This document shows positions 25,453-37,627 of a stretch of DNA of 64,000 nt, piece after piece; position 1 is the stretch's first letter; each line of letters starts with the position of its first letter. The translations under genes were made by a program, and so were the position numbers. This DNA is from Tomocerus qinae (taxonomy: Eukaryota; Arthropoda; Collembola; Entomobryomorpha; Tomoceridae): the NCBI GenBank assembly GCA_020055645.1, contig CM034548.1, positions 18,724,001-18,788,000 on the forward strand, given 5' to 3'. The notes beneath the pieces were generated by a model. It did not search any database, had not been told where the DNA came from, and worked only from the letters and a program-made list of their open reading frames with translations.

Positions 25453-26940
25453 AGTCTTATTGCCTGATTTGGGTGGAAATCAATGTAAACAACAAAAACT
25501 TAAGTCTAACACACACAGTCGATGTGTATTTATGTAAAATGTAAATGTACACGGTTAGGGTTAGTCATTTAAAACAATGTGGGATTTTTACATGTATTTT
25601 AATTTCATAAATTTTACAAATGTTACCACCTCCTCCATTCGGATTTTCCATACTGGAAAACCGCATCAACTGACATCCTAATATTTGATATATTCAACTC
25701 ACAACTAAAATGACATCAATTCTTGCGACCCATGTCTCAAGTTGATTCATTTTGAAATTATAAATTACAAATTGTGATTTTGGTCTACTTTTTATGCTAC
25801 AAGGGCTCCGTTTATATCGTTTATCTATAGACTATGATTTATGATGTGTAGCTGTGGACAAAAACCCGTACTGTGGTAACAGAGCCCATATATTGATCAA
25901 ACTGCCACAAATCATTACAAATGGTGTCGTTTGTGATGATCGGGCCCCCTCAACTTTCGAAATTAAATGAAAAATCGCAAATGATGGCACCTTTCAAGGG
26001 GATGCCGAGCCGCCGAGTGTGCCTTTTTTATTGTGTCCGGTGAAAACCCAATAACTAAAAGCAAGGATTACTTTCATTAAAATTAGTAGCTTATTATTCT
26101 TAAACACTATCCCTTAATCAACTTATTACTTTCCTATGATGACATTAATAAAAAGAGAGATTGCTGAGGCGAAAAAGTGCCCAATCATAGAAAAAGAAAA
26201 ATTCGCATAGCTGGAGAATAGGATAGAAATAGATGGTTTGGAATTTTACTCAAATAATCTACCTATGCTAATTCACGGCAACTCTCAATTCAATAAACAA
26301 TCTAATTTTGAAAGCTTTCAGTTATACAACTGTAAAAATTTATGTTGAACTGAAGACCATGCATCCAATTTTCAACGATTAGAAAGAAATATCATAAAAG
26401 GGAGAATACATAGCAGATGACACGTTTAATGTTTACAGAAGAATGTCTTTTCTAAAAAATACTGAAATCAAAAAACTATTATTTTATTAAGCGATTATGT
26501 TTTGTCCAAGTTCAGCTAAAACTGGAATTTTTTTCCCTTCTAGTTCGATGTTCTGGACCAGTTATAGTCAAATTTATCAAGCTCTTGGATACGTGATATT
26601 TGCCTCCATGAAAAATAATTGTCTTTAGCTTTCAATTGGTGGGTAATGCATATCTAATTTTGGGGAAATCCATCTTTAATATTCGATTTCCGATTTTGCT
26701 TGAGGCTTGAGTGCCATTTCATAGATTATAATAATTAATCTAATAGATAGACAGAATGGGATTAGATTAGAGTGAAGTTAATTAAGTCAGGTGACTATTT
26801 AGTTTTGATATCTATGCCAGGTATGCCAAGTGTTGGAAATTGAAATACGCCTCCCAGTTAGTTAATTGGTTGCCCTTAGTCTTAAACCTTATATGAAATG
26901 TAGCTATATAGCATTAATACAATATTATAGTCAATCTATA
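25453..26940. other. Intergenic DNA upstream of MDH2
   Basis: No exon is recognised. The sequence is AT-rich with no clear repeat termini or RNA gene. Confidence 0.45.
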
Positions 26941-26959
26941 TAATATAAAATATATCTAA

Positions 26960-27240
26960 TCTTCGTCCATGACTTTTGCACAGAATAGAAACAACCTTGA
27001 GAGATGAGACGAACTGAGCGTGTGCACGGCAGGCAAGGAATTGAAACGAGGCGAACCGACTGCAAGACCGACGGGCTGAATTTTGCTGTGTGACTCTCGA
27101 TCTGCTGTTTCTTCCTTTCGGCGACGTCACGTCATTCCTCTCGTTCGTGTTCACCTCTCTGGCTGGCTGGATCCATTCAGATTTTGAAATTAAATAAATA
27201 AATAGCACACTCTTTGCTAATTATTAATAACTCTTTCAAA
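26960..27240 (+). promoter_or_regulatory. Putative MDH2 promoter and 5' UTR
   Basis: A locally GC-richer segment directly precedes the MDH2 start codon in otherwise AT-rich DNA. It contains GACGTCACGTCAT at 27123-27135, a CREB/ATF-type element, followed by pyrimidine-rich CCTCTCGTTCG that could hold an initiator. No TATA box is obvious at the expected distance. This is inference from composition and position; a transcription start has not been measured. Confidence 0.45.
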
Positions 27241-29587
27241 ATGTTTTCACGGCTTTCAAAATGCCCTCAACTTCTCACCATCGGATCCAAAAATTTCTCC
27301 ACCAGCGGAAAGGTAACATCAATATCCTACTGACCTATTTATTTTTTCACCTTCATACCTACAATGTTGCGTAATTTGGGAGTCCTCCCTACTGTAAAAA
27401 TTTCATTTTCATTTGGGAAATTACTAAATAAAATTATATTCTCCTTTTATCATTCATTAATGGCCTCATAGTTATTTTTTGAATGTCAGGTAACACACTT
27501 TTCAGCTGGCTGCAAATATAATACCTACCTACATCTGATATTCAACATTAATTTTATGAGCCGTTTCTTTAAGTAATTAAGTATTTGTACCGGACCATTA
27601 TTTTTATTAAATAGTAAATATTATTTTATTGCTTGGTATATAAATAAAAATATTATTGTATTGTGTTATATTTGTAAGTTCGACATATAGTAATATATAT
27701 AGGCATTCGGCATTCTCTGTATGAGTGTACAATAATTGAAAAACTGCAGTCGTACAGTATACAGTTGGAAAAATGTCAAGATGACGAAGAAACACGGGTA
27801 GGATTTGCAAATTATTATAGTAACACCATTCATTATGCAAAATAAGAGTATGTTTCGGTTATATTTATCCTAGAAATGTTATGAGAATCCGTTCTGTCGA
27901 AGTGTGTAGAAGACGAAGCTAAAAATAGACATTGCAATTGTGATATGCTGTACTATGACTTGATGGTTATTTTCGTACTTTGGAAAACAATATTGTCATG
28001 TGTTCCTATTAGATAAGAACATTAGCTAACCCATTTAAATGAAGAGTATTTTATATTTTATAAGCCGTGTACTTTAGATATGTATTATGAATGTCCCTAT
28101 TTTCAATATATTTCTTGAATTGTAGCAAAATACCAAAGTAGCTGTGATGGGAGCCAGTGGAGGAATCGGCCAGCCCCTTTCTCTGTTGTTGAAGCACTCT
28201 CAGCTCATTAGCGAATTGTCTTTATACGACATTGTCCACACTCCGGGGGTTGCAGCTGATTTGAGCCATATCGAAACGAGATGTAAAGTCCAAGGCTTTG
28301 TCGGACCAGATCAACTTTTGGATTCTCTTAAGGGATGCGACTTGGTAATCATCCCTGCTGGCGTGCCAAGGAAGCCTGGTATGACTCGTGATGACCTTTT
28401 CAACACCAATGCTTCAATTGTCAGAGATTTGGCTGCTGCTTGCGCTCAAGCCTGCCCAAAAGCACTTATTGGTATCATCTCCAACCCGGTACGACGTCAA
28501 CTAATGCTTACAATTTTGCCCCGTTTCTCAATCTTATTGCATAACGCCCTTTTCAGCGTGTATTTATTTCCCCTTAGTTAGTAATTAAGTTAGTTAGTGG
28601 ATTGGAAATATTAATTGTTTGTGAATAATAAACAGGTCAACAGCACTGTACCAATCGCATCTGAAGTCCTTAAGAAGGCTGGTGTTTATGATCCTAAGAG
28701 AGTCTTTGGCGTATCCACATTGGATGTAGTGCGAGCCAACACTTTCATTGCTGAAGCCAAGGTGCCGATTTATTTTTATTTTCCACAGAGTTTTAATTTT
28801 ATTGATCCAGTGTTATTAGACTGGAATGATATTATTATTTGTTTTTACAGGGATTAGACCCCTCTCAAGTGAACTGCCCAGTAATTGGCGGTCACTCTGG
28901 TGTGACGATCATTCCACTTATTTCTCAATGTAAACCAGCTGTACAGTTCCCTGCCGACCAGTTAAAGGCACTCACAGAAAGAATACAGGTATAAAAGACC
29001 ATCAATTATTCTGGGGATTATTACATACCATAATGTGGCAATAATTAAATCCATATTCTCAGATATATTACATTTAATTTTTTATACTTTTAGGAAGCTG
29101 GTACAGAAGTTGTGAAGGTGAGAAGATAAATATTCTAATCTATTTAAATAACAGCCCTTTTATGTTTTATTTTGATTTGTTTTACTTAAATGACTTTGTG
29201 ACAATAGGCAAAGGCAGGTGCTGGATCTGCTACTCTTTCAATGGCTTACGCTGGTGCTCGTTTTGCCTTCTCTGTTCTCCGAGCAATTAAGGGTGAGCAG
29301 GGTGTGATCGAATGCTCCTATGTGAAATCTGATGTCACAGAAGCTACATATTTTGCTACTCCAGTGGTCATTGGTGTAAGTCATTCATTCTTAAATTGTA
29401 CATTATTTGTAAATAGAAAAATGTTATGTCATCTGCTTTCATAAAATATATTTTGCAGCCCAATGGAGTTGAGAAGAATTTAGGCTTGGGAAAATTGTCT
29501 AGTTTCGAACAAGATTTACTCCAGAAAGCTTTGCCAGAATTGAAGAAAAACATCCAAACAGGAGAAGACTTCGTTAACAAGAAATAA
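27241..29587 (+). CDS. MDH2: Malate dehydrogenase, mitochondrial
   Basis: Seven exons: 27241-27312, 28126-28488, 28636-28761, 28851-28988, 29094-29117, 29208-29375 and 29459-29587. They encode 339 residues (human 338), and all six introns are phase 0. The enzyme interconverts malate and oxaloacetate with NAD in the matrix, in the TCA cycle and malate-aspartate shuttle. Exon 1 encodes a basic, Ser-rich import presequence of about 24 residues. The NAD fold motif GASGGIGQ is at 33-40, and substrate arginines lie in RKPGMTR (106, 112) and VVRAN (178). The Asp-His catalytic pair is D175 and H202 (GGHSG). Exon 5 has only 24 nt. The donor after exon 3 (GTGCCG) is weak, but protein continuity (AEAK then GLDPS) demands it. 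Nothing suggests inactivation. Confidence 0.97.
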
Positions 29588-31038
29588 TTATTCAATGTCA
29601 AATTAAATCTTAGTACAATACTTCCTATGCTTAGATGGATAATCAACAAATATTGATAACACGATTTAAGCTATATGATGGCACTAATTTTACTGCAATG
29701 TTTCTAGTCTGTGACTACTTTTATGCATTTAATCTAAAATTGTTATTGTTAGTGTTCAAACTTAAAATTTCCTTTTGATTTTATTTCTGATTCCAAGTGT
29801 TTAACAACGATGCGTAAATTGAAGCTTTATGATAGAATCATTGAAGAATTGAAAGCTCACTAATTACAAATAATAGTACGAGACGTTTTGTTTTGTCTTT
29901 ATTTAAATCAAGCAAGGCCATCATTACATACACACGTGTATGACGTCAAATATCAAATGAGTAATAAAGTTGGTTCATTCTACATAGGAATGAGAGCTAT
30001 ATATATAATCGTACAGAAAAACTCACATTCTTTTCAATATCACATTGAAATCATTAAAACATACATGAAGTTAAGTTCACACTTTTTAATACGGAGTCAG
30101 TGCTAGAATTTGGCAAAGCCACTCTCAACGTAGGAGATTAGACGCGGTACCAGTACCATTATTTAAAGTTCCGTACAGGTACCTAATATAGATATTTTTT
30201 ATCATAGTGGTCATCCGTAGTAATTTATACAACACATTACGTTAGATTATCATTTGAGTCTAAGACGATTAACTTACTACTAATTATTATATATATTTAT
30301 TATTTTAAAAGACATGCAGTTTTTCTAGAGCATATAGTAGATTAAATAAAAGTAATATTGGACATATCGACATGAATATCGAATTGATGCATAATACAAC
30401 TTAAATGTCGCTTAAAAATGTTTTTAAAAACTATTAAAAAAACTGACCAACAAATTTTACAATGATATTCCTCCTATTAAACATATGGCAATAAGATTCT
30501 GAAAACTCGAAATGGGCGATTTGTTTCTAGTAGAATTCACTTACTGTAATATAGTTTAATAAAGCGAGTTACGTGCATTAAGTACACAAAATGTTAGCTC
30601 AGCCCCTGGCCTATTTTTTTAAATTCCCTAAGAGAATGCCAAAAATCGCCAGAATATCACAGATCTAGCAATTCGAAATTTAAATAAAATGGCATGACGT
30701 GGTAATGACTACGTTTTTAAACTATTCAGCATATATAACGGAAATAAATGATATTTTACAACATATAATAGAAATGCTTGTTTGGAATGCAAACATCGAT
30801 ACGAAACTAAACAAGTATTCCTAATATGATCATCCTTTTGATATAAATACTTTTAACAGTATAAATAAATGAAAAGCGATAGGAATTTACAATCATAAGC
30901 ACGTATTTGTAATTCACGATTACAATAAATAGTAACTCAGTCTTTCTTAACAATGCAACTACAAATTTGAGCAATTAGGAACCAACTAAACATTAATATA
31001 GACATATTATGATAAATTAAACTGATCGAATTGAATTT
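29588..31038. other. Convergent 3' flank of MDH2 and the cytospin gene
   Basis: The two genes converge here with 1.45 kb between stop codons, so both 3' UTRs probably lie in this AT-rich stretch. No coding frame is supported. TTTATT words near 30295 on the plus strand would read AATAAA on the minus strand and may serve the cytospin transcript. Confidence 0.45.
29963..29968 (+). terminator. Candidate MDH2 polyadenylation signal
   Basis: AATAAA 376 bases after the MDH2 stop codon is the first canonical hexamer I found downstream on this strand. Use is not shown. Confidence 0.35.
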
Positions 31039-34000
31039 TCAGATACTGGTTGCTTTTCCCTCCAAACAGACGTAAATATCTTTCACATACCCCATTACTT
31101 TCTCCCATGCTGGACGTTCGTTTGATAACATTTCTTTAATATCCTACAATGAAACAGTGTAAGGCATTTAGTGAAAAATTTTAAAATTAAAAAATAGTTG
31201 TAGAAATTGTAGGAGAAAAGAAAACTTACAAGACTCGTTTCAATATAAATAGACTCTGCCGCCTGGAATGCAATTTTAAAGTTTTCTTCTCTGTTGTCTG
31301 GTTTCAATGTCTCATAGGGAATTTTATCCGGGACGAAAGTATGCAGAAGGGCACACAGAGCCATACCATCATTCCAAGACGTGCTGAAATTGGTAATATC
31401 GATGTACTTGTAACCGAGTGTTCGATTCTGACACCATTTTAAGAGTGCATTTCGTTTAGAACCGCCGGTGATTTTGACAAGAGCCGTCAAAGGATCCACA
31501 CGTTCTATAAATTATATTATTCCAAATATTATATTTCATATTTTATGGTTTGCATTTTCAACATTAAATTACTTTAATGAAGAAAGGACGAACCAATTTC
31601 GCAGTAACTGTTTCGGCGAACATCAGTGTTAGACGAACTGACTTTGCAAAGAGATTTATTGAATGCGATAGGGCGTTCAGGGGTGGAGGATTTCGATATT
31701 TTATTCTCGAGGTGAGATTCAGTCTTTTTTGGGTTAGCCTCTGCAGCATCAGGGATTTCAATTAAACTTTTAGGACTGGAATCCAGATTTTCTTTGTCGT
31801 CTGACGCGCAAAATAAGATCTCGACAGATGGAGAGTCCAAATCTTGACAAATTGGTAAGCTATTGGATTGAAACTGAGAACTGTCCTCTTCATCCACATA
31901 CGTGTTTCCATTTTCTAACGAATTGATTCTTTCTCTAAGAATGACGTTCTCCTTGTGAAGCCTATCTGATGTTTCCTGAGCTTCAGTCTTAAAATCATTA
32001 GCCGCTCGCACAACTAGCAGCAAATCAGATTGGAATTGCTGCCATTCTTCTCTCTCAGCGGCTATAATGGATTTTTCTTGAGACAAGGCCCTTTCCAATG
32101 ACTCGCACTGCTGCTTCCATTGCAATAATTCTAATTCCATCTGGCAAATGACATTTCTTAGACGTAAATTATCTCGCATTTCCTGTTGATACTTCTTTTC
32201 CACATTGTGACAAGCATCATGAGCCTGTATAATTATATTTAACCCATATTACAACAAATATTCTTTGTTTTATAAACAATAACCATTGGGAATAAATTTT
32301 ACCTCGCTTAAATCTTGAGATAACGTTGTATTTTCAGAAGCAGCCTTCGTCAAGCGATCTTCTAAATCTTTCAAGACTTCTTTAGAATCACTTTGCAATG
32401 CAGATATTTCGTTTCTAAGGTCGCTAACTTCCAGTTTCTTAATACGAACTTCTTCCAGAGCATTTTGAAGCTTCTCATGACAATCTTGAAGGTCAGCTTC
32501 TAAAAGACTCCTTTGTTTTTTAAGCTCTTCAAAATCCTCGCTAGACCACAATTTACATTATTTAAATACTCATGCATTTTTATGATTGCAACAACAAAGT
32601 GAAATGTTTCCTCACCTTATGTTAATTGCGGGTTGTAAATTTCTTTCCTCAGCTTTTAATTTCTCTTGTTGAACCAGATCTTCGTATTTACTTTTGACGA
32701 TCTCGAATGATGATTGGATTCGTTGTAATTCAATTTGGTGAGACGTCTGGGTTGATTTGAGCTCATTGAATTCCGACGTCACCTTTTCCTTTTCTTTCGT
32801 GACTTTGTCAAGATAATTTCGGTGGTTTGATATCTCTTGACGCAATTCGGCAATTTCATTGCATTTTGTTTCTAATGTTTGCTGCAACTGATGAATATGC
32901 CCATCCAAAGACTCGCTTTTCTTTGCAAGGACTTCCTTTTCATCTCTCAGTGACTACAAATACATAAAACAAATTAGCTCACAACTTTTCATACATGAAT
33001 ATGGATGAGACGACTTGCACATGAATACATTATTATGGTGAAGGCAATCAATTAGGAATAAATTATTCAGTGGTGTAATAATGGAAATTACACCACTACT
33101 CAAAATGAGTCATTTGAAGGCCAACTAGTGCAGCACAGACACAGATAACAGAGACAAATAGAAACGCTATTAGAGGCTTAGACCTACCTATGTACATAAG
33201 TTACACAAACACTCAAGTGGGGAGTGATAAAAATGTAAAGTAACAGGTAAATACAATCAACCAACCAAAAGCAAGAGAAAATACGTCAAAGCAATAACAG
33301 ATTAGTTCCCGATATTACATATGTATCCTTTTAGCAGAACATTATTAAATGGCTAAAAATATCATCCTTAAGTGGCATCAACCTGGGCAAATCAAAGATA
33401 TACCTTTATGTAGGACTGTAATTCTTGAATTTGATTTCTCTCCCTTTCTTCTCCAGCAGCTGCAAATGGAGATGGCAGTCGTTGGTTATTGGTCACATCC
33501 GGCAAGGCAATGTTTAATGAAGACGGGCTGGTTGCATCACCAACAATGCTTTCCGCGTGTGTTCTTTAAATTACATAAAATTACAATTAAACCACACCCA
33601 AAGAATTTACTTCTAAATCGAATACCATAATTACTGCATTGACATACTTGTAAAAGTTAACTTTTTCACTCAGATGGCTGATAGAGTCAAGCAGAACGAA
33701 ATTCTCATCGCGTAGTTTTTCATTCTCGACTCTGAGCTCGCTAGTACATTGATGGGAGTCAGATAGTTCTTTCAGAGTAGCCGCAAGTTCTTCGCTGGTA
33801 CTATGATGAGTCTCTTCCATCTGAGTAATCTTATCTTGTAAACAAGCTACTGATTTGGATATATTTGTAGATGTCGAAACTCCATCCCATTCAGGCCCTG
33901 ATGATTTATTGCTCTGATTCTTTTTTCCTCCATCCCGGAATGACAATTTTAACGCCAATTGGTCATTAGACCGTTTCAGCGTCTTTTCTAACTCCCTGTT

Positions 34001-34438
34001 GGATGACTCAAGATTTGCAATGCGCTGTCTATATTGCTTAATTTCTTCTCTCTGACTTTCCTGCTAATCAAAATTCATGGTTAAATCAATACATTGTCTT
34101 TTTACATGGAAACATTGTTTAAGTTTGTCTAAAAATGATTTTACCTGAAAGGAGTCGATATCCAACTGCAATCTTTCGATAGCTTCATCTCGGTGTGATA
34201 TTTTTTCTTTCAATTCTCCGATTTTCTGATGCAAGGCCAAATGGTCAGTTTGAGGAGGAGGGACAGTTTCGCTGGTAGACACGTAAAATGCGGTGCTTTG
34301 TTGCTGTTTCTCAGATTTCAACAGGTGCGTGTCTAAAGAATCCACACTGTGAGAAGTGGCCACTCCCCCTTTTTTCCCGACATTTTTGTCCGATTCGTTC
34401 GGTCCGTTGCGTCTACGGAATAGTGATTTAAATTTCAT
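31039..34438 (-). CDS. SPECC1L: Cytospin-A-like protein (SPECC1L family)
   Basis: Eight minus-strand exons in transcript order: 34438-34145, 34063-33648, 33563-33404, 32953-32616, 32540-32303, 32224-31594, 31504-31230, 31143-31039. All phases agree and give 818 residues (human SPECC1L 1117). Cytospins link actin and microtubules and act in adhesion, spindle organisation and cytokinesis. After a basic N-terminus ([10 protein letters not shown]) come long coiled coils. [11 protein letters not shown] in exon 2 matches the diagnostic family segment. A C-terminal calponin-homology domain spans about residues 693-812 ([46 protein letters not shown]). Exon 2 has a NAGNAG acceptor, so one Gln may be optional. 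The donor ending exon 6 (GTTCGT) is weak and inferred from phase. The N-terminus is shorter than in vertebrates; an upstream exon may exist (see 36857-37617). Confidence 0.93.
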
Positions 34439-36856
34439 TTCGAATTGTTAGTTAAGTCTCACTTGGGAAAAATATTCTTTACGCGTCGAGCAAATGTCCG
34501 TTTAGAAACTAATGAAACTAGAAACACTTAAGCACTGTAATTGCAATGAGATCAACAATGTACATAATATTTCAACACTAAATGTTTCACAGTGCTAAGC
34601 ACAGGATATGGACATGTACTCACTCACTCAATGATCTAGCTAACCTACGTTGTAATTCTTAGTGACTCATGTATTAAGTATTCTAAGTTCACATCACAGT
34701 CAGAGTACCTAGACAAGACATACTTTTTTCACAGCACAAAACTCCTTATTAACAAGCACGCACTTAACAAGGGAATATTATAAGACAAACCAAGTTGAGT
34801 CATTGGAAAGGAGCCAACCGTCTTCCAAGAACCATTCTAAATTTTGTATTCGACCGTTTCCTTCGTTTTACTAAACTATTTCAATTAGATCCTAAGTATT
34901 AATAGAGCGATAATTTGACTTAACTACTGACTAGACACTCAAAAAGAAAACGCTATTTGCATGTAGCAATAGCAATGGCCAGTTGACCGAGTCAAGATGA
35001 TATTTAGTAGTACAAAGAGTTATTATCGTATTTCTTTCCGTTGGCTCTCGAATGACGAATAATCTTTTTATTCAATTACCAAAATAGGGTAAGTCGGCAA
35101 CAGTAAAACTACCATAACTTTAGAAGGAGGTTAGTCTGTGGAATGAGTAGGTAATTGATCGTTTCGTACTACTCAAGACTGTATAGATAAAATATATGAT
35201 ATCACTGTGCTCATAAATTCACAGGTAAAAACTCAATGATAATGTTCAAGTTTAGGTACGGACAAGTACAACGTCAAGGTACACAAAGATAACAGAGAAC
35301 TGTATCTCTACACTCTACACCTCCATTAATAAAAAAGTAATTCTTGTAAAAAATGTCTATGAGATAATTGGAGCAGCAGCTACGCGTTACAAAATCAGTT
35401 TTCAATTAACCAATCCACTTAATTTGACTCGACCAAAGCACAAAGAACCAGAATCACATTTATAATAACCACAACTCAGGTGCAGTAATATTATAATAGC
35501 TGCTATCCTATTGTACAATGGAAGCAAGGGAAAAATCTCTATTTCAACTGCATCCCTATAGATTGTTCAATGAAAACGAAAACAAATATTATATCTTCGA
35601 CTACGCTATGCAATGTCTCTCCTCTCGATTGCATTGCCTTTCTGTACTGACTACTGCTCACTGTTTGTTATTGCCAGACGAGACTAGGGATACATCGGAG
35701 GAGGGAGGAATTGTTGAAACTTCGTCGTATTATTATATTATGGTGGGTGGCTATGTATTACGTAGTCTGCAATGCAATGCACACTATGCACTGCACATTC
35801 TGTTTTTCATGCAGTAGCATTTTACATTTTACTCTGGTCTGTGTGTTGCCCAAGATTACAGAATACCAGGGTACCTACCTACTCCTCTCCGTCTACAGTC
35901 TGCATCAACCAACCCTTGATAAACTGGAAATCTAAAGATTAAAGCTGCTTAGCGGCATATGGCCCGATCTGCTTGGATCTACCTCCTATTACATTATTAC
36001 ATGCATTCACTATGTATATTATGTGCACAGCTACATCACAAGAAAAAATAATATTATGTGGTACTTGCTGTAGTTAATGGTATGAGCAAGTAAAAAAAAA
36101 GAGTATAGATGTATTACACAGAGAGAGGGTGGGAATACACATACCTACATGTATAAAAGTCTGAAAAATACCATGTATCGTATCCGTTTAGGGTAACTAC
36201 TCAACTGAAAGAGACGATACAATTAAAGGTATTCAATAAATCGTCACGCGAAGAAGGGGAGGGGATATTCCAGTCAGCTTTGCTATCTGTTCACTTTATT
36301 ATAGCAAAAGTAAAGACTTGATCTATAAGCAAGCACCAGCAGCCAATAGACAGACTTGCAGATAGCAAAAGCACCCTACTCAACTGACTCTCAGCTCAAA
36401 CGTGAGATAAGGTAGTATAATTAACGTCAAATGTTGCGTGCGTACCGTGTAATATCTCCACACACAAACAAGGAATTTCTATTGTATTTGAATCCCCTAT
36501 ACGCATCCAACCCGGTGCAAATACATAAATACCAAAGAAATATTAAAAGAATGTCTTATAGCAAAATTCCGACTTCCTAACTTTTGCATACGTTGCTAAC
36601 ATGCAATTCAATATCAAATTACATAAAATGATAGCCCATTATTTTAGAGCCATAAACTTTATATAAGTCATAGATAAATTTTACTTGAAATCATCTTATA
36701 ACCAGTTTGGATCACCTTCTCCTCATATATTCCCGTCGACATCACTTATTGTTATCCCTTAAATGCATGCAAACATAATATGAAAAAAGCAGTTTCTGGG
36801 TTTAGATATTTGGATAGACAAGAAATAACCAAAGATTAACATGAAATAATCTAAAG
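34439..36856. other. Upstream region of the cytospin gene
   Basis: No coding exon is recognised on either strand. Two overlapping plus-strand frames at 35518-35935 contain many CATTGCA/TGCAATG words and look non-coding. The stretch probably holds the proximal cytospin promoter or, if the 37.2-37.6 kb exon belongs to that gene, an intron. Confidence 0.4.
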
Positions 36857-37617
36857 TCAGTGACACTCATATTGAGCCACCCTCGAGCATTTAATAACGA
36901 TATTACCATTCTGTTCGGTCAACGGCCTGCTCAATAACTTATTCGCTGGTATTTGCAGCCACAACATATCTCTGTATGCTTTTCGTACATATCTGCTCAG
37001 ACCATACGGAACTTTTTTGTTTGACTGCAAATTAAAACCTAATACTGTCCTAAACGATATGTAGTTACGTTGTTTATGTTTTTTCCAACCCTCAATCAAT
37101 AGACTTTACGAAAAAATAGATTATATGTTGCAGAATATTAGCACGTGATTATAGTGCACATATACATGTATTCATCATACTTGAATTCCTTAAAATCTTA
37201 CGTGGGCTCCGACTCCTCTACTCCTACTATATTGATACAAGTTTCACTGGATGACCGTCTTCGAGATCTAGCAGAAACAGGATGATTTTTTGATGAGACC
37301 ACGCGCTGTACGCCTTCCACCGGAAACTGAAGCTTTTTACTGGCATTAGAATTCCATGGGCGTTTTGTTTTCGTGCTTGTGTTGACATCATTAACTTTGG
37401 TAATTGCCCGTTTAGGAACTACATTTCCACTAGACGGCTTGGTTGAACTTGCTGAATTATGAATACTTGCCGTTGTTCCCTTCGTACTTTTAGGCACGTT
37501 GTTATTTGTAGGTCCTTTGAGTAAAGTCGTTTTTACAGGTTCTTTAGGTTTGGCTCCTCCACGCGCAATTCCAACAGCACTCACGACCCTCTCCGCCGGC
37601 TTCATGTTATTTAGCAT
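36857..37617 (-). CDS. Unrecognised basic disordered protein, or upstream cytospin exon
   Basis: The segment 37627-37202 looks like a true exon. It has an acceptor TTAATAG, ATG at 37617 with a second in frame at 37605, 138 open codons rich in Ser, Thr, Lys and Pro, and a strong donor GTAAGA. The C-terminal part has SKKL followed by a SARSRRRSSSETC stretch, which recalls the SKKL...RSRSRT region in the N-terminal disordered part of vertebrate SPECC1L. I infer it may be a distal alternative 5' exon of the neighbouring cytospin gene. It ends in phase 2, which does not match cytospin exon 2. A downstream acceptor at 37104 does match, opening 81 codons to a stop at 36857 and giving a 220-residue product, but that second part is unfamiliar and could be chance. 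Confidence 0.45.
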
Positions 37618-37627
37618 TCGATTATAC

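Noticed and set aside
31564-31765. Open frames on both strands overlapping cytospin exon 6
   Set aside because: They are shadows of the coding exon in other frames.
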